This document shows, one piece after another, positions 54,024 to 64,000 of a DNA stretch of 64,000 nt (the stretch's first letter is position 1; every line of letters begins with the position of its first letter). A program made the position numbers and the translations under genes. The stretch comes from Elysia chlorotica (Eukaryota > Mollusca > Gastropoda > Plakobranchidae): positions 327,082 to 391,081 of the forward strand of contig RQTK01000236.1 in assembly GCA_003991915.1 (NCBI GenBank). Direction: 5' to 3'. The notes under the pieces are model-generated. The model saw only the letters and a list, made by a program, of their open reading frames with translations, was not told the DNA's origin and did no database searches.

Positions 54024-57000
54024 CTATATGAATAACTTTCCTTCCTGAAGTTTATTTTTCAAGATAAGTTTACAGAGAAGGGCCACACCTGTACCTTTTT
54101 TCTGAGCAGCTTGCCACAGAGCACTGCGCACAAATCTCTTTGATGCTGATTTATCTAGTTTTGGTGCTTTCTTTTTGTCCTCTATTTCTTTCACTCTTGC
54201 CATGTAGCTCTGTATGCGAGTCTGAAAAACATAAAGGAAAGTTAGCTGGACCATTTAACAGTTATGAAAATTTTATAAACAACGCACCGTGCACATAAAT
54301 ACAGATGTATACTCAGTTTTCTAAGCCCTCACAACATTATAATCTAAATCTTCAATATTAATTTGTTAGTCATATTATTCAAAATTTTTTTATTATTAAA
54401 ATGACAACAAAAAGAGCTAATAAGTATGATCTATTCACATTTGTATCCACAATAAAAATAAACAGCTTGGCGTTAAATTGACTGATCAAATAGGAAATGT
54501 CCACTCCGTATCTGTCCTCAAAGCAAACTCGAGTTCAGTGAGGTCATCAGAGAGCAATTTTCCTGTCGGAAGATCAAGTGAGGGCGACTGACACTGACAA
54601 GTCGACCATGTATCACACTTCCATTTTAGACAAACCAAAAGAATGTGAAGCAAAACTCAATTTCTAATGCAAGAGGCCTTATTATATTCCTTCACAATGT
54701 CAAAGAAGGGCTTAAGTGACAGAAAAATGAACGAATGAAAAAAAGAAAAAGTGATGCCAACTGGATAATTTTTTTTTATATTGAACTTCTTCACTAACCA
54801 GTACAGCGGCGTACCAGATTAAGAATCTCATAACACCTCCCAAATAAACGTCAGCAGTATATTAAAGCAAAATAAGAACGATATGTACTTCTTAATCAAA
54901 GCATGTCTAGTTTGCTTTATTTTTATTGTATTGAGAGAATGAACACATGGTATAGCTAAACTGGAGCAATATGAGGGTCGTTAGCAGGCCTGGCTGATTT
55001 TCACTGATGTAATAGTTCTCAGCATGGTTTTGTAGGGTCTTTTTTCCGTTGGAACCATAGCTGACTCTAGTTTTACATGTGATGCAGTAAGCCACACCAG
55101 CTTCTTTTAACTTACAGTAGTAATCTGATAGGAAATCCCCATTTGTGTACTTCTTGTCTAACCAATGTCAATTTTCACTCCTTTTATCAACTTCGTTTAT
55201 GTCCAGTGGACCAACACGATAAACAAATTGCCAAATTCAATCACAAACACAATTTTGTAGATTTTATTTCTAACCAATAACTAATGAGAGTCTAGTCTAG
55301 GTCTACAAGAAGTCCTTAGATCTAGATACTCCCCCTACCACCCTATTTAAGACTTGCGCCACTAGGGGTAGAATGCACAAACAAGACCTAGCTTACGTCT
55401 CGTTATAACAATATAATAATAGGAAGGCTTATGACGAGATGTAAGCTACATCATGTTAGTGCATTCTAGCATAGATCTATATGCGGTTGCACTTTGAATC
55501 ACACAATTTAAATCGTAGATCTTGGCCTAGATCCGATATTCTGAACTCAAATCGAAAGGCCTGATGTTGTCACTTTGTTAGTGAATAGAGCATGCTCAAC
55601 GATGTGAATACTTTTTCTGCTTCGCTTAATTTGTTAAATTGTTTTCTGTTTCTGTAAGTCAACGCACGGCTGCACGAAGATTGATAGAGAACATTAACGG
55701 ACCTTGACAGATCTCTGATCGGTGATTATTTTTTTTATGGAACTGTGACGGGCAAAAGTTGGCATCACTGAAACAATTTTGCTTTTATCAGACAATGAAA
55801 ATGAAAATATGGCAATGTTATATCTGGCATAGAATCGATTCAAGACAATCGGGCCTGAAAATCTCAAGTTTTCACATATGAAAACCATACTCATAAAATT
55901 AATCTTCTCGACATTGTGGCTTAGAGATTCACATTTTGTTATTTTTTTTTATTATTAATTACCGGCTTATAAATTCTACAATTCCTAAGTTTTACTATAG
56001 AACAAACCAATTCTTGCTTGACTGCATGCTCCTTAGGGTTGACTCCACAGCAGTTCAAGTACACTGTAAAATATAGTAGACCAATTATCTCTGAACACAC
56101 ATACTTATATGAATTGAAACATGTACACAGGCCCATTTAACATTTTGAAAATGCCAAAATCAGAAGCAAGAGCAAATACAGAATGTACCAAATCAGATCA
56201 AGAACAACCTGTACAGTAAAACATGACGACAGTAGTAAGTTTTGATTCCAGAACAAAATTCCTGCTGTAAGCAAGCTCTAGCAAGGATACACCACCCAAA
56301 AATCCAATGTTTTAACATTTATTGCCCCCACCCCTCTTTCAAACAATAAAATATTAACGGGACTCATGGTTCTTTTGTCTTTATTTCATTGGTTTCTTGT
56401 TTTTTTTCTTGCTCTTGGTCTTCTCTCTTTGTGTATGTTCACTTAGTAGAGACGATCTAGGCATAAAAATGACACCCGTAATCTCTCTATTCTCTCTCTC
56501 TCTTGTCAATTCGGCGTCATTCCACAGTGGCTGACCGATCCCATCATCGAATAATTATGCATGCCCCTTCCCCCACTGTATTATTATCACACACAGTATC
56601 ACACTACACATTCGCATCCTTTGTCTAGACCTAGCCTAGGGCAAAGACTGTAGAAAATGTGTTCAAGCTTCTGGCTGACGCATCACAATGCTGTACAGTG
56701 ACAGACCGTTATTTTGGAACCAAAGCTCACTCCCAGTTAACCATTTACTTGTACCGTTAAACCCAAGGTTTATATAGTAGAAATAAAACAGGAATTATTG
56801 AAATGTCCCCCTATAGCGATGGTCCAGTTGCCGCTGGTGCGGCTAGAGTTGGGCACTACTGTATGATTTAATCATAATGAAGTTTTCGCAAAATTTAATC
56901 CAAAGCTCATACTGCAGGAAAAATGTTTTATGGACCCACAGTCATAGTAATAGGTATTTGCTATTTACAAACCATTACTTTTTAAAAATATTTTAGTTTT

Positions 57001-57816
57001 GTTTGGATTTTTATTAAAACAGATTTTAAAGCTTGGTAAAAGATCCTATAACAACATCTCAATTCATGTTCTTTTATAGGAAAAAAAAAGAGATCTACAA
57101 ATATAGAACTAGATTTTAATACACTTACTCCAAAATAAAGAATTAATTGTATATGCTGACACAAGGTCCACTTTTGCTGCATCAATTGTGGTCAGCTGCA
57201 AAGTCAAGTATTATAGAAAAATTAGCTAGAAAAATTAAATCCTTTAAAACTCAGTTGTTAAAACAATATACATAGTTCATAAAATGTTTTCTGTCTTCTT
57301 CATAGGCAAAATATACCAACAACTTTTTTTCAAATAATAAACCTTGATTTTCAAAAGGAGAGAAACTTTTTTGTGGTATTTCATCTAATTAGCATTTTCT
57401 CTCTGTTCTGTTAAAATAATGGGTTACCTTAAATAACTGATTTGTGTAACTGTTGAAGGAAACATTTCAACATGCTCTTTTCACAAAGGTGTTCTTAATC
57501 ATTTGTGTTCTTCAAATTTTTAAGCAAACAAGTTTTAAATTTAAGTAAATTTCAATGGGTACTCGTATACCCCTGTGATTGAAAAATAACTTTTTAAGTC
57601 AATGTTTGTTCAGTAAATCATTTTTCCCAAGGGCTTGCTCTCAATAATCCTTATCCACAGAAGTCGTACCTGCTCTTCCAGATCTGCTCTTGGTATGGAC
57701 AACAAGGGGTTGAGTTCAGCCTCAAGCTCTGTGAGATGGGTGTCAAAAAAAGCCAGTTTCTCCTTCAGCTCTCGAGGTATACCATCCTCACTTAAAGATG
57801 AATGGGACTCCGTCAT
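54024..57816 (-). CDS. C1D: Nuclear nucleic acid-binding protein C1D (exosome cofactor, Rrp47/Lrp1 homologue)
   Basis: Four minus-strand exons in phase: 57816-57670, 57195-57129, 56063-56008 and 54221-54024. Donors are GAGCAG|gtacga, TGGA|gtaagt and TTG|gtttgt; acceptors are TTTGCAG, TTTTACAG and TTTTTCAG. The product is 155 residues, against 141 in human. The Sas10/Utp3/C1D domain is clear: [15 protein letters not shown] (exon 2), [14 protein letters not shown] (exon 3) and [18 protein letters not shown] then KRFVRSALW (exon 4), each close to the human blocks. C1D/Rrp47 binds EXOSC10 (Rrp6) and RNA in the nucleus for 3'-end processing of rRNA and other small RNAs. The C-terminal tail is basic as in the family. 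The start was chosen as the only ATG in frame before the domain. The gene is convergent with CFAP36. The 98-bp MITE at 55370 lies in its last intron. Confidence 0.93.
55370..55467. repeat. 98-bp palindromic MITE
   Basis: AGAATGCACAAACAAGACCT at the left and TTAGTGCATTCT at the right form inverted termini. Inside, TAGCTTACGTCTCGTTATAA faces GGCTTATGACGAGATGTAAG. Nearly the whole element could fold on itself. It shares its termini with the 431-bp element at 63174. It lies in the last C1D intron. Confidence 0.75.
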
Positions 57817-59327
57817 GATAGACAGTAATCAGTCCTACTTTCCCGATAATGGAGATAAAAGATACATGTTGAAAACTAGCAAATTAAATTCATGTCTTTA
57901 AAAAATAATATGCAATGGGTGGAAACAAAAATTATGTATCCAAAAAAAAAAACATGGGTGCAAGCAGGTTCAGTAATTTTGCCCTGCAAGCAATAGTCTA
58001 AACTTAACATTAGTCTGCAGGTGTACCGGTAAAAAAAGTTTTCGACCACTCCATTACCCTTAATTTACTGACTAGTTTAAAAATTTCAGAATGGTTATTT
58101 ACTGATGTAATTTTTCTACATACTGATAACTGATGTTCTTAAATTTGTTGCCACACTTTTCTCAAAGGAGACAAAATTACGAGAGAAAAATGATTTATAA
58201 AGAAGATTGGATGCACTTTCTAACCATATACAACTTGACACATTTCTGGTGTACAAAAGAAATTGTTTTTTTTAATCAAATACGTCAAAATTGCTGGCAA
58301 AAAGACTATTTTCCCTTGCCCTACAAGTGGGGTTTTTTGTGTGTGTGTCAATTTTTGTGTTATCTGGTGAACTTGTGTGTTCAGTTTTTTGTTTACATGC
58401 CTTTAGACACATCAAGAACAAATTATTCACAGCAATTTAAAAAATTGAAGCTGCGAGGACCAGGCAAATTCATAGTCTGTTTTCAATCTCCTAAGTATCA
58501 GACTGTAGTAGATCTACATCTATCTACGTTTGCATTGTTCCCTTCACCTCCATTACCATTTGCATCTTCTATCACTTTCTCCATTCTGTCCTCACTCATC
58601 TGACTCGATGCAAAATAGGTTTTCAAATAATAATGTCACAAAAATGTGTACTTTCAAAGATGAAATAATGGTATGTAAGGACTGGATGACTAGTTATAGT
58701 AGATAAAATGGAGGTATATAGAGTCTAAAAGTGCACAGTTTGCATCTATAGATCATATCTTTGATAAAAATTCATAGACCTGCCATGTAAATTTAAATAC
58801 ATGTACTTGACCTCATGTTCTGCTAAATCCTTGACGCCTTCTAAAGTGAAACGAGAGTTGATTTACTGTGCTTGATAACATATTTTTATGTATTTCTTAG
58901 TTTATAAATTTTGATTGATTAAATAATTGTTAGTGCAATGTGATAGGCATTACATCTTAGCGTTGAGGAAAAATGACAGATCTAATTGACTTGACCACAC
59001 TGGTTGGCCAGACAAATCCATTTTGACTTAGTTCATTGATTTTTTCCCCAAGAACAATCTAAGTGGTTCCATTCATTTTCTGTACATGTATTTGTAATTC
59101 TATTACGTTTTCTGTTTAAAATCATCATTGCTATTATTTTGTTGTATTTCGGCGCCCAGAGCACATGAAGCAGCAGCAGTAGTAGTAAGAGAAGTAAAGG
59201 TCTAAATCTATGCTCCATGAGCAGCCAAGGCAATCCCGTATACATCCCGAGGTAGATGTTGATCCACTCGAGACAAAAAACACTCCAAGACTCACTAAAT
59301 CTACAGCCCCCGAAACAACTCACATCA
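57817..59327. other. 5' flank of C1D, intergenic
   Basis: It should hold the C1D 5' UTR and promoter, but none could be fixed. On the minus strand near 58599 an ATG opens a short frame (MSEDRMEKVIEDANGNGG) ending at a donor-like gtagat. It is too short to call. The plus ORF at 58133-58603 has no recognisable feature. Confidence 0.3.
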
Positions 59328-59405
59328 CACTTCTCTAGGCTAAGGCATCTAGCCAAACCTAACACAACTCACTGATATATTACACTTCTCTAGGCTAAGG
59401 CATCT
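59328..59405. repeat. 23-bp direct repeat pair
   Basis: CACTTCTCTAGGCTAAGGC followed by ATCT occurs at 59328-59350 and again at 59383-59405, at the edge of the GC-rich repeat region that follows. Confidence 0.8.
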
Positions 59406-59754
59406 ACATACTCCTGACACACTTTCACCACACTCCTCCCTCTTTCATGACAATAACAACCCTCTCCGTACCTCTGGGTATCCCAAACCACTCAAAACTC
59501 CCGCTTCCCCTCGGCATCCTGATAAAAGCACCTGAGCCTACCTCCCAAATTATCTTTTAAAGCCACTTGGACAATCACTTCCCTTTCTCTCACACCTGTC
59601 TGCATGGTAGTGAGACCACTGGGTCCAGCTTGCGCCAGCATCCCCGTAAACTCACAGGAGCGAACACCCGCTGGCATCCTGGTGCTTCCAATGGGACAGG
59701 CGTGCGCCAGCACCCCAGCGAACGCACTGGAGCCCTCACCCGAAACATGAAACA

Positions 59755-60020
59755 TATTTGGGGCCGGACTTGGAGGACCGGACGACGCCCCCCAAACTCC
59801 CATAAACATATTCGGGGCCGGACTATGGAAACTGGACCTAGCCCCCCAACCTCCCATAAGCATAGTCAGGGCCGGGCTATGGAAACTGGACCATGCCCCC
59901 CAAACTCCCATATAAACATATTCAGGGCCGAACTATGGAAACTGGACCATGCCCCCCAACCTCCCATAAACATAGTCAGGGCCAGACTATGGAAAGTGGA
60001 CCATGCCCCCAACCTCCCGT
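59755..60020. repeat. GC-rich minisatellite, five copies of ~54-56 bp
   Basis: GGGCC anchors fall at 59761, 59815, 59869, 59925 and 59979. Units read GGGCC-GACTATGGAAACTGGACC, then GCCCCCCAA(A/C)CTCCCAT, then AA(C/G)CATA. A related two-fold repeat (GCGCCAGCA-CCCC...CTCACCC) precedes it at 59630-59750. Because 54 is a multiple of three, both strands keep long frames (Trp/Gly/Pro-rich on the minus strand) that look artefactual. Confidence 0.8.
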
Positions 60021-61491
60021 AATACTATAAATATCAATTTGAAAGAGAACTTGAGACCGCCAACCTTATCAAGTCCGACCAACCCGCAGTTGCATCATCG
60101 CAACCATCAAAGACTATGCAACCATCAAAGACTGTAGGCCTTCTAACAGCAAAGGGTCTAAACACAAAAGTGAATGTGGATTTACTCAACCACTTCTGAC
60201 ACCATTGTGGTGTTTTGGCCCAATGCTAGACGACAGACCTGATCCATACGGACCCTGCACCAACCCTTGGGGGCCCTGATATGTTAGGCTACAAAGGATG
60301 CAGGCATTCAAGGCACACCCAACTAATCATGAACAGGTCCCTACTTGTCGTCCACCTCAATTTCATTGGTGTAGTCTAAGTGTTATATATCGGTTAAAAC
60401 TGCTAATAATAATACCCTACATTTAGAACTACTTTCTTCTGGCTTCATTTTTTATCCAAGTATTATATAAATGGCTTCATAACTGCTTCATTATAATTAC
60501 ACACACAAAAATGTATCACCAGCAGTGTGATATTCTATAAACGAGGTTTGAATGTAATATATATTAAAAGTAGTAGTAGCCGTGTTTTATGGGTGAACGT
60601 TTCCTACTAGGCTACTCCTAGGTCTAAAGAAATTTAATTTCTAAAGGCCTATAATTACTGTCTCAAGTGAAATAATTGTGATAGACAGCGTTTAAAATAA
60701 ATGACCATTATTTAGATAGAAAACTAGATCTATGCTACATAGATCTGGTGCTTATATCTAGATCTAGATCTAACCAAATTTGGACAAAAACACTATATAG
60801 AGATCTAGATTCTATATTCTAGATCTAGATCTAGCCTCTGCCTCTAAATCTAGAGTAGGCCTAGATCCAGTCCAAAAACACTATAATCTAGATCTTGTGG
60901 GTATGTATGGACTCACCCCAAAAACGATTAGTAGGGGAATCTCTTTGCTTTAATAGACTCAACCGAATCTGGTCTTGTAAAATTCTATTTAGAACCTTCT
61001 CTGCTCAGAATCTTGTCAATCTCTGAGCTCGTGCAACAGTGAACACACTAAACACAGCGACAGTGTGCACTGTGTAGTTCAAGTTAGTAGTGGTAAGCTT
61101 ACTGGTAAGCTTAGTGGTAGGCTAGTTGTACAGTGTGCATGCAGTCACTCACTAATAATTGGGTTTCAGAATTTATCGATAACATCTTACTAAGAGGGGA
61201 GTGTCTACGTAGACTGGGGTCTAAGTACACGGTAACTTCTACTTAAGACTCCAACTAATCGCGTGGGTGCTCCACTGTGAATATGTGTGTGTGTGTGCGT
61301 GTGTATATGTGTAGCTCCGCGCATTTCTAGGTAAAGATTGGTTTGGTTCTAAGACTTGATGTATAGTAGAATTATTTTACTAGACACCCTTCTATATAAG
61401 GATCATTTTCTAATCTGGATGTATGTATCCAATTCAGAAAAATGTAGGGGTTGGATTAGACTCGATATATATCTTTGATTTAAAATTTTAG
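60021..61491. other. Intergenic; AGATCT-rich cluster
   Basis: At 60720-60900 AGATCT/CTAGAT hexamers recur about a dozen times. A (GT)n run lies near 61284-61310. An upstream exon of the gene at 61492 should lie here or further upstream, but none was identified. Confidence 0.35.
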
Positions 61492-61872
61492 ATTTCAATT
61501 TACAAAATTTCTTATGAATCCCAAAAGAAAGAAAACCCATTTTCCAGTCTGGAAAAGCAAATTGTGAAGATTTTAGAAGAGGAGCGCAATCTCATTCTCA
61601 GCATTGCTGATTCTGAGACCATAACAGTAAGTACACAATGCATTGTTCGTCCTGTTAACTCGAAGCTATTTTATGATGACAATCGATCATTTGTTCTTTA
61701 TTATATCTTCTTTTTTTTTTTAAGGAAGTGGGGTACGATGACAGCTAGGCGTTGAATTGCGATTTAGAACACGAGGATTTGCAGGAATCTTAATGACTGT
61801 GTTCTTCTTTTTCCGCAGGTTGTAATGAAAATCTTAAGAAGAGAGCATTCTCCAAACCAGCGGAAAGTCTGA
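61492..61872 (+). CDS. Last two exons of an unrecognised gene
   Basis: Exon 61492-61626 follows an AAAATTTTAG acceptor and ends at a strong donor, ACA|gtaagt. Exon 61819-61872 follows TTCTTTTTCCGCAG and ends in TGA. Both borders are phase 0. The joined C-terminal 62 residues include ESQKKENPFSSLEKQIVKIL, EEERNLILSIADSETIT and VVMKILRREHSPNQRKV. The part from FSSLEKQ to the end of the first exon looks like an amphipathic or coiled-coil helix, and the tail is basic. The other ATG in the exon runs into a TGA, so the start lies upstream. I do not recognise the family. Confidence 0.55.
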
Positions 61873-62314
61873 TTCATGAAACCTGCATGCTTACCAAACC
61901 AAATTAAAAAAAAAAAAAAATTTATCTGGTGGTGATTTGTCAAGCTTTAATGAAAGTTTTTAAAGCATTGCCTACTGAGATTATAAAAAAAAAAAAACTC
62001 CGTGGCAGAGGAAATTGTATAAAATACAAAAATCATAAGTTGAACATAAATGTATTTAGTTTGCTTGAGGGGGCTTTTGGTTGCTTTCCTCGTTTCAAAC
62101 GGTCAACAGATGACAAAAAGCGGTAGTGTTACATCACACATGTGTATATATCTAATAATAATGGTGATAATAATATGAATTATCATAACAATAATTGCTA
62201 TGAAACAACAATGATAATAGTACTTATAGTGATAGTAGCAAAAAATATGTACATGTATAATCGATTTTCTATTGCTCCCGCCTCACTCTTACTGTCACTC
62301 CAATATCCATCTCC

Positions 62315-62383
<69 letters not shown>

Positions 62384-63173
62384 GTGCCAGTGTGTCTGAC
62401 TGTCCGTGCCGCTTGTGGTGTAGATATTAGCGGCCGGAAAAGAAAAGAAAAAGTTCGGTGATAGTCTGACGGTCGGACCTTACGCTGGAGGATGTCTGAA
62501 ACATGTTTTTCTAACGTCATCAAAACTGCCCGATTTGGCCATTATCATGATTTCATAAACACAGGTTACTAAATCTAAATCCGTAAATCTAATAATATTT
62601 AGTGATTCTAATCAAACCCGTACATTATTCAGATTTCAATACAATAATTATACGTCATGATACGAGGTCTAGACTAAAAATAGACAACACATCAAGGCTT
62701 GGAACAAAAGTAACCTTCACAAATAAATTGCGTGGAGCTGTTACAGTACACACACAAACACGCGCTCGCGCGGGCGATTTGTTGGAGGTACGGTGACCGT
62801 GTACGTAAATCCTCAGTTTATGTACTTAGCCGACTTGGTATTAGCGATATTCCATTCGGTATTATCGATACATTCAATAACATTGGTAGTTCAAACTTTC
62901 ACGTCTTAATGAATTGGAGAGCTCATTAGTTTATTTTTCTCCCTGAAGGCTGAAGCCCAGAACTGGAGGAAGTGAGAGGTGAAAATACTCGATCTTATTG
63001 AGATCACCTAATCTAAATTTAGACATTTTAAAATTGAACTAGATTCTAGATCTAGATCTATATATAATAATAAAACCACATTTATAAATTTGATCATAGT
63101 CAAATTTACATGCTACGAGATCTAGAATCTCTATCTAGATTGTATAGAGTCTAGGGGTAGAATCATAAGAATC
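61873..63173. other. 3' flank of the unrecognised gene, intergenic
   Basis: A 14-A run lies near 61907-61920. A (CT)n array lies at 62327-62380 after a poly-C run. AGATCT clusters recur at 63040-63160. No gene was recognised. Confidence 0.4.
62318..62380. repeat. Poly-C and (CT)n microsatellite
   Basis: About nine C are followed by about 28 CT units. Confidence 0.95.
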
Positions 63174-63604
63174 AGAATGCACAAACAAGGCGTAGATTGG
63201 CTTACGTTTCGTCGTAACAATATTATTATAAGAATATGAAGGGGCTAACTCAGATGTAATTGAACCCTATCCACTCCCCCCTCAAATTCCGCCCACCCAC
63301 AAGTTTGGGACAACAAAGTGATAAAACTCGAGGAGTGCCAAACAAATGATGTCAAATCATGACAATACAATAACAAAATTATGAAAATAACAACAAAAAG
63401 ACGGAATACAGCTGGCATGTATTTATTCAATTTTAATAGTAAAGAGAAAAAAGACACTAGACAGTGAGTACTGCTGGTTGGTTTTGAATACAATTTTAAT
63501 AATCCAATTCTGCCAGCCCACAGGCTAGGGACCACAAAACTCAAGGAGTACCTATGAAGGCTAACGACAAGACGTAAGCTACGTCATTTTTGTTTGTGCA
63601 TTCT
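63174..63604. mobile_element. 431-bp MITE, long relative of the 55370 element
   Basis: AGAATGCACAAACAAGG at the left and TTTTTGTTTGTGCATTCT at the right are near-perfect inverted termini. Subterminal GGCTTACGTTTCGTCGTAAC faces GGCTAACGACAAGACGTAAG. The ~300-bp interior has two direct ~50-bp segments (63283-63339 and 63504-63552, sharing ACAAA..CTC.AGGAGT.CC). It has no transposase. Confidence 0.8.
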
Positions 63605-64000
63605 ATTCTAGGTCTAGGATCTTTTTTTTTTAAATCTATATGAAGATGATCAACGTAGATCAAGGGCCTGGCATCCTAATCCTATGGCTATAGATCTCTA
63701 GATCAAGTTCTAGTTCTAGAATGATAAAAATGTAGATCTGTATAGTCTATGATCTTATCTCAATCTACATCTTGACTTTTATACTATAGATCTCTAAAGG
63801 AAGTGTTTCTCGACCCCCACTCGTGGTCTGCCTAGCCAAGCGTCTAGAGAGACCACGAAAAAAATTGTGGTATATAAAGTCAATCTGTACCAATATCAAA
63901 ATAACTCCCCTGACAAGTGATGATAAAACCCACTCTGCGTTAATAATAACTCTGTGTCGATGATAAAATCACTCTGTGTCAATAATGAAATCACTTTTGT
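63605..64000. other. AGATCT-rich flank and a tandem repeat cut by the window end
   Basis: TAGATCTCTAGATC-type hexamers recur at 63690-63800. From about 63918 to the window end a ~27-bp unit (GATAAAATCACTCTGTGTCA) repeats about three times. Confidence 0.5.

Noticed and set aside
58497..58599. Possible minus-strand first exon, MSEDRMEKVIEDANGNGG
   Set aside because: Only 34 codons, and joining it to C1D would introduce a stop; the C1D start at 57816 is sufficient.
58133..58603. 156-residue plus-strand frame
   Set aside because: AT-driven composition, no domain, and the opposite strand looks slightly more coding at its end.
59492..59911. 139-residue Trp/Gly/Pro-rich minus-strand frame resembling a repeat protein
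   Set aside because: Explained by the ~54-bp minisatellite; codon pattern follows the repeat, with no start or splice support.

Overview
The window is animal nuclear DNA, most likely from a gastropod or other lophotrochozoan. Genes are split by large AT-rich introns with GT-AG borders. The sequence is crowded with microsatellites, tRNA-derived SINEs, decayed LINE reverse transcriptases and short palindromic transposons. There is no operon, no bacterial-type gene and no CRISPR array. The species call is an inference from this texture and from the protein families.

Four genes were assembled exon by exon with matching splice phases, and three of them match well-known families. (1) 10405-15253 (+): a TMEM86/YhhN-type lysoplasmalogenase-like membrane protein, four exons found, start exon not found. 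(2) 19592-21384 (-): a complete three-exon, four-TM claudin/PMP22-like protein of 205 residues. (3) 32341-48570 (+): CFAP36, the ciliary BART-domain protein, nine exons; exon 5 carries an apparent one-base deletion. (4) 54024-57816 (-): C1D, the nuclear exosome cofactor, four exons, 155 residues, convergent with CFAP36. Two further coding units are supported by ORF and splice signals but not recognised: a 244-residue single-exon ORF at 27069-27803 (-), and the last two exons of a plus-strand gene at 61492-61872.

Layout: 1-10.3 kb is repeats (LINE relics, SINEs, a 554-bp foldback element). 10.4-15.3 kb is the TMEM86-like gene with a long GAT array and an assembly gap in its first visible intron. 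15.3-19.3 kb holds a LINE 3' end, a palindromic MITE, a 62-bp satellite and a minus-strand solo LTR. 19.6-21.4 kb is the claudin-like gene, whose first downstream AATAAA lies in that LTR. 21.4-32.3 kb is intergenic with the unknown 244-residue ORF, a 238-bp direct duplication and low-complexity tracts. 32.3-48.6 kb is CFAP36, whose introns hold a LINE RNase H relic, a mariner relic and several SINEs. 48.6-54 kb is 3' UTR/intergenic with a 227-bp TIR element. 54-57.8 kb is C1D. 58-64 kb is intergenic with a GC-rich minisatellite, AGATCT-rich clusters, the unknown two-exon gene and a 431-bp MITE.

The genes have no visible joint function: membrane lipid metabolism, a membrane tetraspan, a cilium protein and an RNA-processing cofactor. 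I found no convincing new multi-gene system. The best leads are the TMEM86-like protein that lacks a conserved acidic residue, the four-copy palindromic MITE family, the SINE-tail triplication next to a CFAP36 acceptor, and the two unrecognised coding units.
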